Source: Euborellia annulipes
Lineage: Eukaryota; Arthropoda; Insecta; Dermaptera; Anisolabididae
Length of the DNA stretch: 64,000 nt
NCBI GenBank assembly: GCA_023213315.1
Contig: JAKCPI010012513.1
Location: forward strand, 1-64,000
Direction of reading: 5' to 3'
Part shown: positions 50,401 through 53,400 of the stretch, piece by piece
Position numbering within the stretch: the stretch's first letter is position 1
How the letters are laid out: each line of letters starts with the position of its first letter
Program-made: the position numbers and the translations under genes
The notes under the pieces: generated by a model
The model's input: the letters and a program-made list of their open reading frames with translations, nothing else
What the model was told of the DNA's origin: nothing
Database searches by the model: none

Positions 50401-53400
50401 CAAAATGGAAAAAAAATAGAACAGACATGGAGTGCAGGGGTCGAGATCCGAATCCCGCCGAAGGAGGGCTGAGTAGCTAGTAATTAATAAAAACAAAAGA
50501 ATAATAGGTTGCGTTAATTTTCAGCTGTGGGATGTCCAGAACCGAAACCGCCTGATGATGGGTACATCGCCGGTCGAAACGCTACGCATGTCGTGATCCT
50601 ATGTTGTGTGGGTTTCCATCGGGTCGGTGGCCGAATTGGAGAACGAGAGACCACGTTGAAGTGCCTGCATGGAAATCGGTAATGTTTCATGATAAATCTT
50701 ACTATCTTCTTCTATATATATATATAATGGCGGAGTGTCCGTCCGTCTGTCTGTCCGTCTTTCACGCTCTGTTTGTCCAACTTCCCGTTGGAATTTTGAA
50801 ACGAAATTTTGCAGTCTGATGAAGAGTCCAGTGTCAAAAATACTCAGGTCCGCAAATTCTCAAATGGGGAGGAGCAAAAATTTCAAAATCTCCAGAATTT
50901 TTCCATTGGAAAGCATTGAGTTTTGCCTTGCCTTATGAAAAATTAAAGTCAATCAATTAAAATAATTAAACGAGGGTCCGCCGCAAGCGGGTCTGAGCCA
51001 GCTGAGAGGTGGGCCGAAGGCGGGCGTTGCGGCTAGTAATTGGAAGAATAAAGGATTAATTTCATATTTTCGACTCTCGGAGGCTATACATTTCTTTACT
51101 AGCCTATAAAAAAAAATATTTCTTAGAACTCTCTTCTTGTTTAGCCACTGTGAGTCAAAATGAAACTTTTTTTTCGGCCTCAATATAATTCTTTCAGATT
51201 CTTAAGTAAAATGACCTCCTGAATCCAAATAAGACCTCCGTTTTCCCCCGTCACGTACCGTTTTCGGGGGATCCCCCTATTTTTTTCCACCACTTTTCAT
51301 TAATTATAGGGCCATGAATCAAATTTGGAGGGATGAAAAGGAATATTTTAGACTTAACATTTCATCAGAAGGTCTAGAGAAGTGAAAAGTTGAAAAACAT
51401 TAACATTTGGATCCAAGGGGGGGGGGATTGGAGGAGGATTTTGTCACTTAAATCGCTGCACAGTTGGTCAAATTGGCAAATATGCGGCTATAACTTTCAT
51501 TTTTTTGTGCTGATCTCCACAAATTTAAAGTTAAATATACGGTTTCTTCTATGTCCCTCAATATTTCCATATTTTATCTAAAGGGGTAGAAATTACTTCT
51601 TGTCAAAGTTTGAAAAAAATTATAATCTATGAAATATAAAGTTACGCTTTTGTAAATAAATCAGTAAAAATATGACATTTATAAAAACTAATTTTATTTA
51701 AAGAAAAATTTACATGGGGTAGACTACCCTTTACTCAAGGGGCGAAAAGTTGTAAGTCTTAAGAAAATTTGTAGGGTGGGAAAATAACTTGGGAGGGAGG
51801 GGGGTGGCCTTTAAACAAACAGAAATAAAATTAATTTTTATAAAATTCTAAAAGATTTTAATGAGAAAAACAAATGCAATTTTATTCATTAATTTATTTT
51901 TATAATTGAATGTGAATTAATGAATATCTATTAGGGGATGAGTGAGCCGAGGGGGATCGAATTATATCTAAAACTACAAACAAAGGAAATATTTTCATGA
52001 AACGAACAACGGATTTACAGGCTTGTGGCATGTTACGACACAGAAATGTAAGCAAATTAAAGAAAAAACCATCTGAATTTTTAGACTTATAATTAGGGGA
52101 GGCGAGTGGAGAAACTGCTTAAGAAAATCAGGCATTCAGACAGTGAAAAAGAAAATTCCACCTCCAAAAATCTCACTTATTACTAGGCCACTGACGAGAG
52201 GTAAAAGTTTAGGAATTTATATTTTCAATTATTTAATAATAATTTCTTATTAAATATTATAGGAGAATATAAATTCTCTGTTAGAGGGGTGAGGGGTGAG
52301 GAGGGAGAGAAAGAAGAAATCATTGCTTAAATGTAAAAAATTTACAAAAAAAATAATTTTCTATTTTCATTTTTAAAGAAAAAAACTATTTTGTTTATTA
52401 GAAGGGGTGATTTACACCCTTTCTCACCCTCCCTCTGGGGCACACGAATTCATCATAGAGTTATATCCAAAAAATTGGATAATTTTATCAGTATATTATA
52501 AGAGAGAAAAATAAAATACAAAATTACTTTAATTCGTTATGCAAATGAGATGTGAAAATATTAATTACCTTAATAATAAGATGACCAGGCGGGGAGTTTG
52601 GTGGATGAACGTCTTATTTGCACAAATCACAACACAATATAAAAGAAACTACACACACACACCCGAGAGAGAGAGAGGAACCGAATGACTCATGGCTCGA
52701 CTCGAATTCAACTAACTTGTAAGACAGACCGCCTGTCAGGTAGGCAGCAAGCAGGCTCTAGTAACATTCCTCTCTGAACGACCAAGATAAAAATTATCAA
52801 ATAAGTTCTCTATTTAAAAAAAAATTCTATTTACTTGCAAACTAACGGGGTTTTATTCCGTTGGGAATAAATTCGAAATTAAATAACTATTAAAAGACTC
52901 ACTTCATTTATCCACCCTTAAAACTCACCCTCAAATAAAATACTTTCAAGAAAAATTTTTTGTATTTATTTATTAAGAATATAGTCGAAATGAAAGAAGA
53001 ATCCGTAAATTTAACTTTAAATTTATAAAGATCAGTCCAAAAAAAATGAAAATTATAGCCGCATATTTGCCAATTTGACCAACTGTGCAGCGAGGGGCTG
53101 TGAATCTTCCATCTTCTTGTAAGGGGTTCAGAATCGCTCACTCACCACCCGCTTTATTCTATTTTTTTTTTTTTTTTTAGTTGAGGGATGTTTAAGGAAG
53201 GGTGAGGTGGATCTGTCAGCTGGAATATGTAGAAAATCAGTGAAAAAATCAGAAAAAAATCAATAATTTTTAATGATTTTTTGCATTTTAAGCGACAAAA
53301 TCCTCCCCCACATCCCCCCCCCCTTGGATCCAAATGTTAATGTTTTTTAACTTTTCACTTCTCTAGACCTTCTGAAGAAATGTTAAGGCTAAAATATTCC

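Larger units (their letters stand above)
43693..50524 (+). other. intron 4 of the membrane-protein gene
   Basis: GTCTTA...TTTTCAG. Repeats within it are listed separately. Nothing is recognised in 43700-44125, 44445-45680 and 49980-50200. Confidence 0.7.

Noticed and set aside
50550..50590. CTGATGATGG...GAAAC resembling another hammerhead motif
   Set aside because: It lies inside exon 5 and encodes conserved CCP-domain residues. Stem II does not pair well and no stem I is present.
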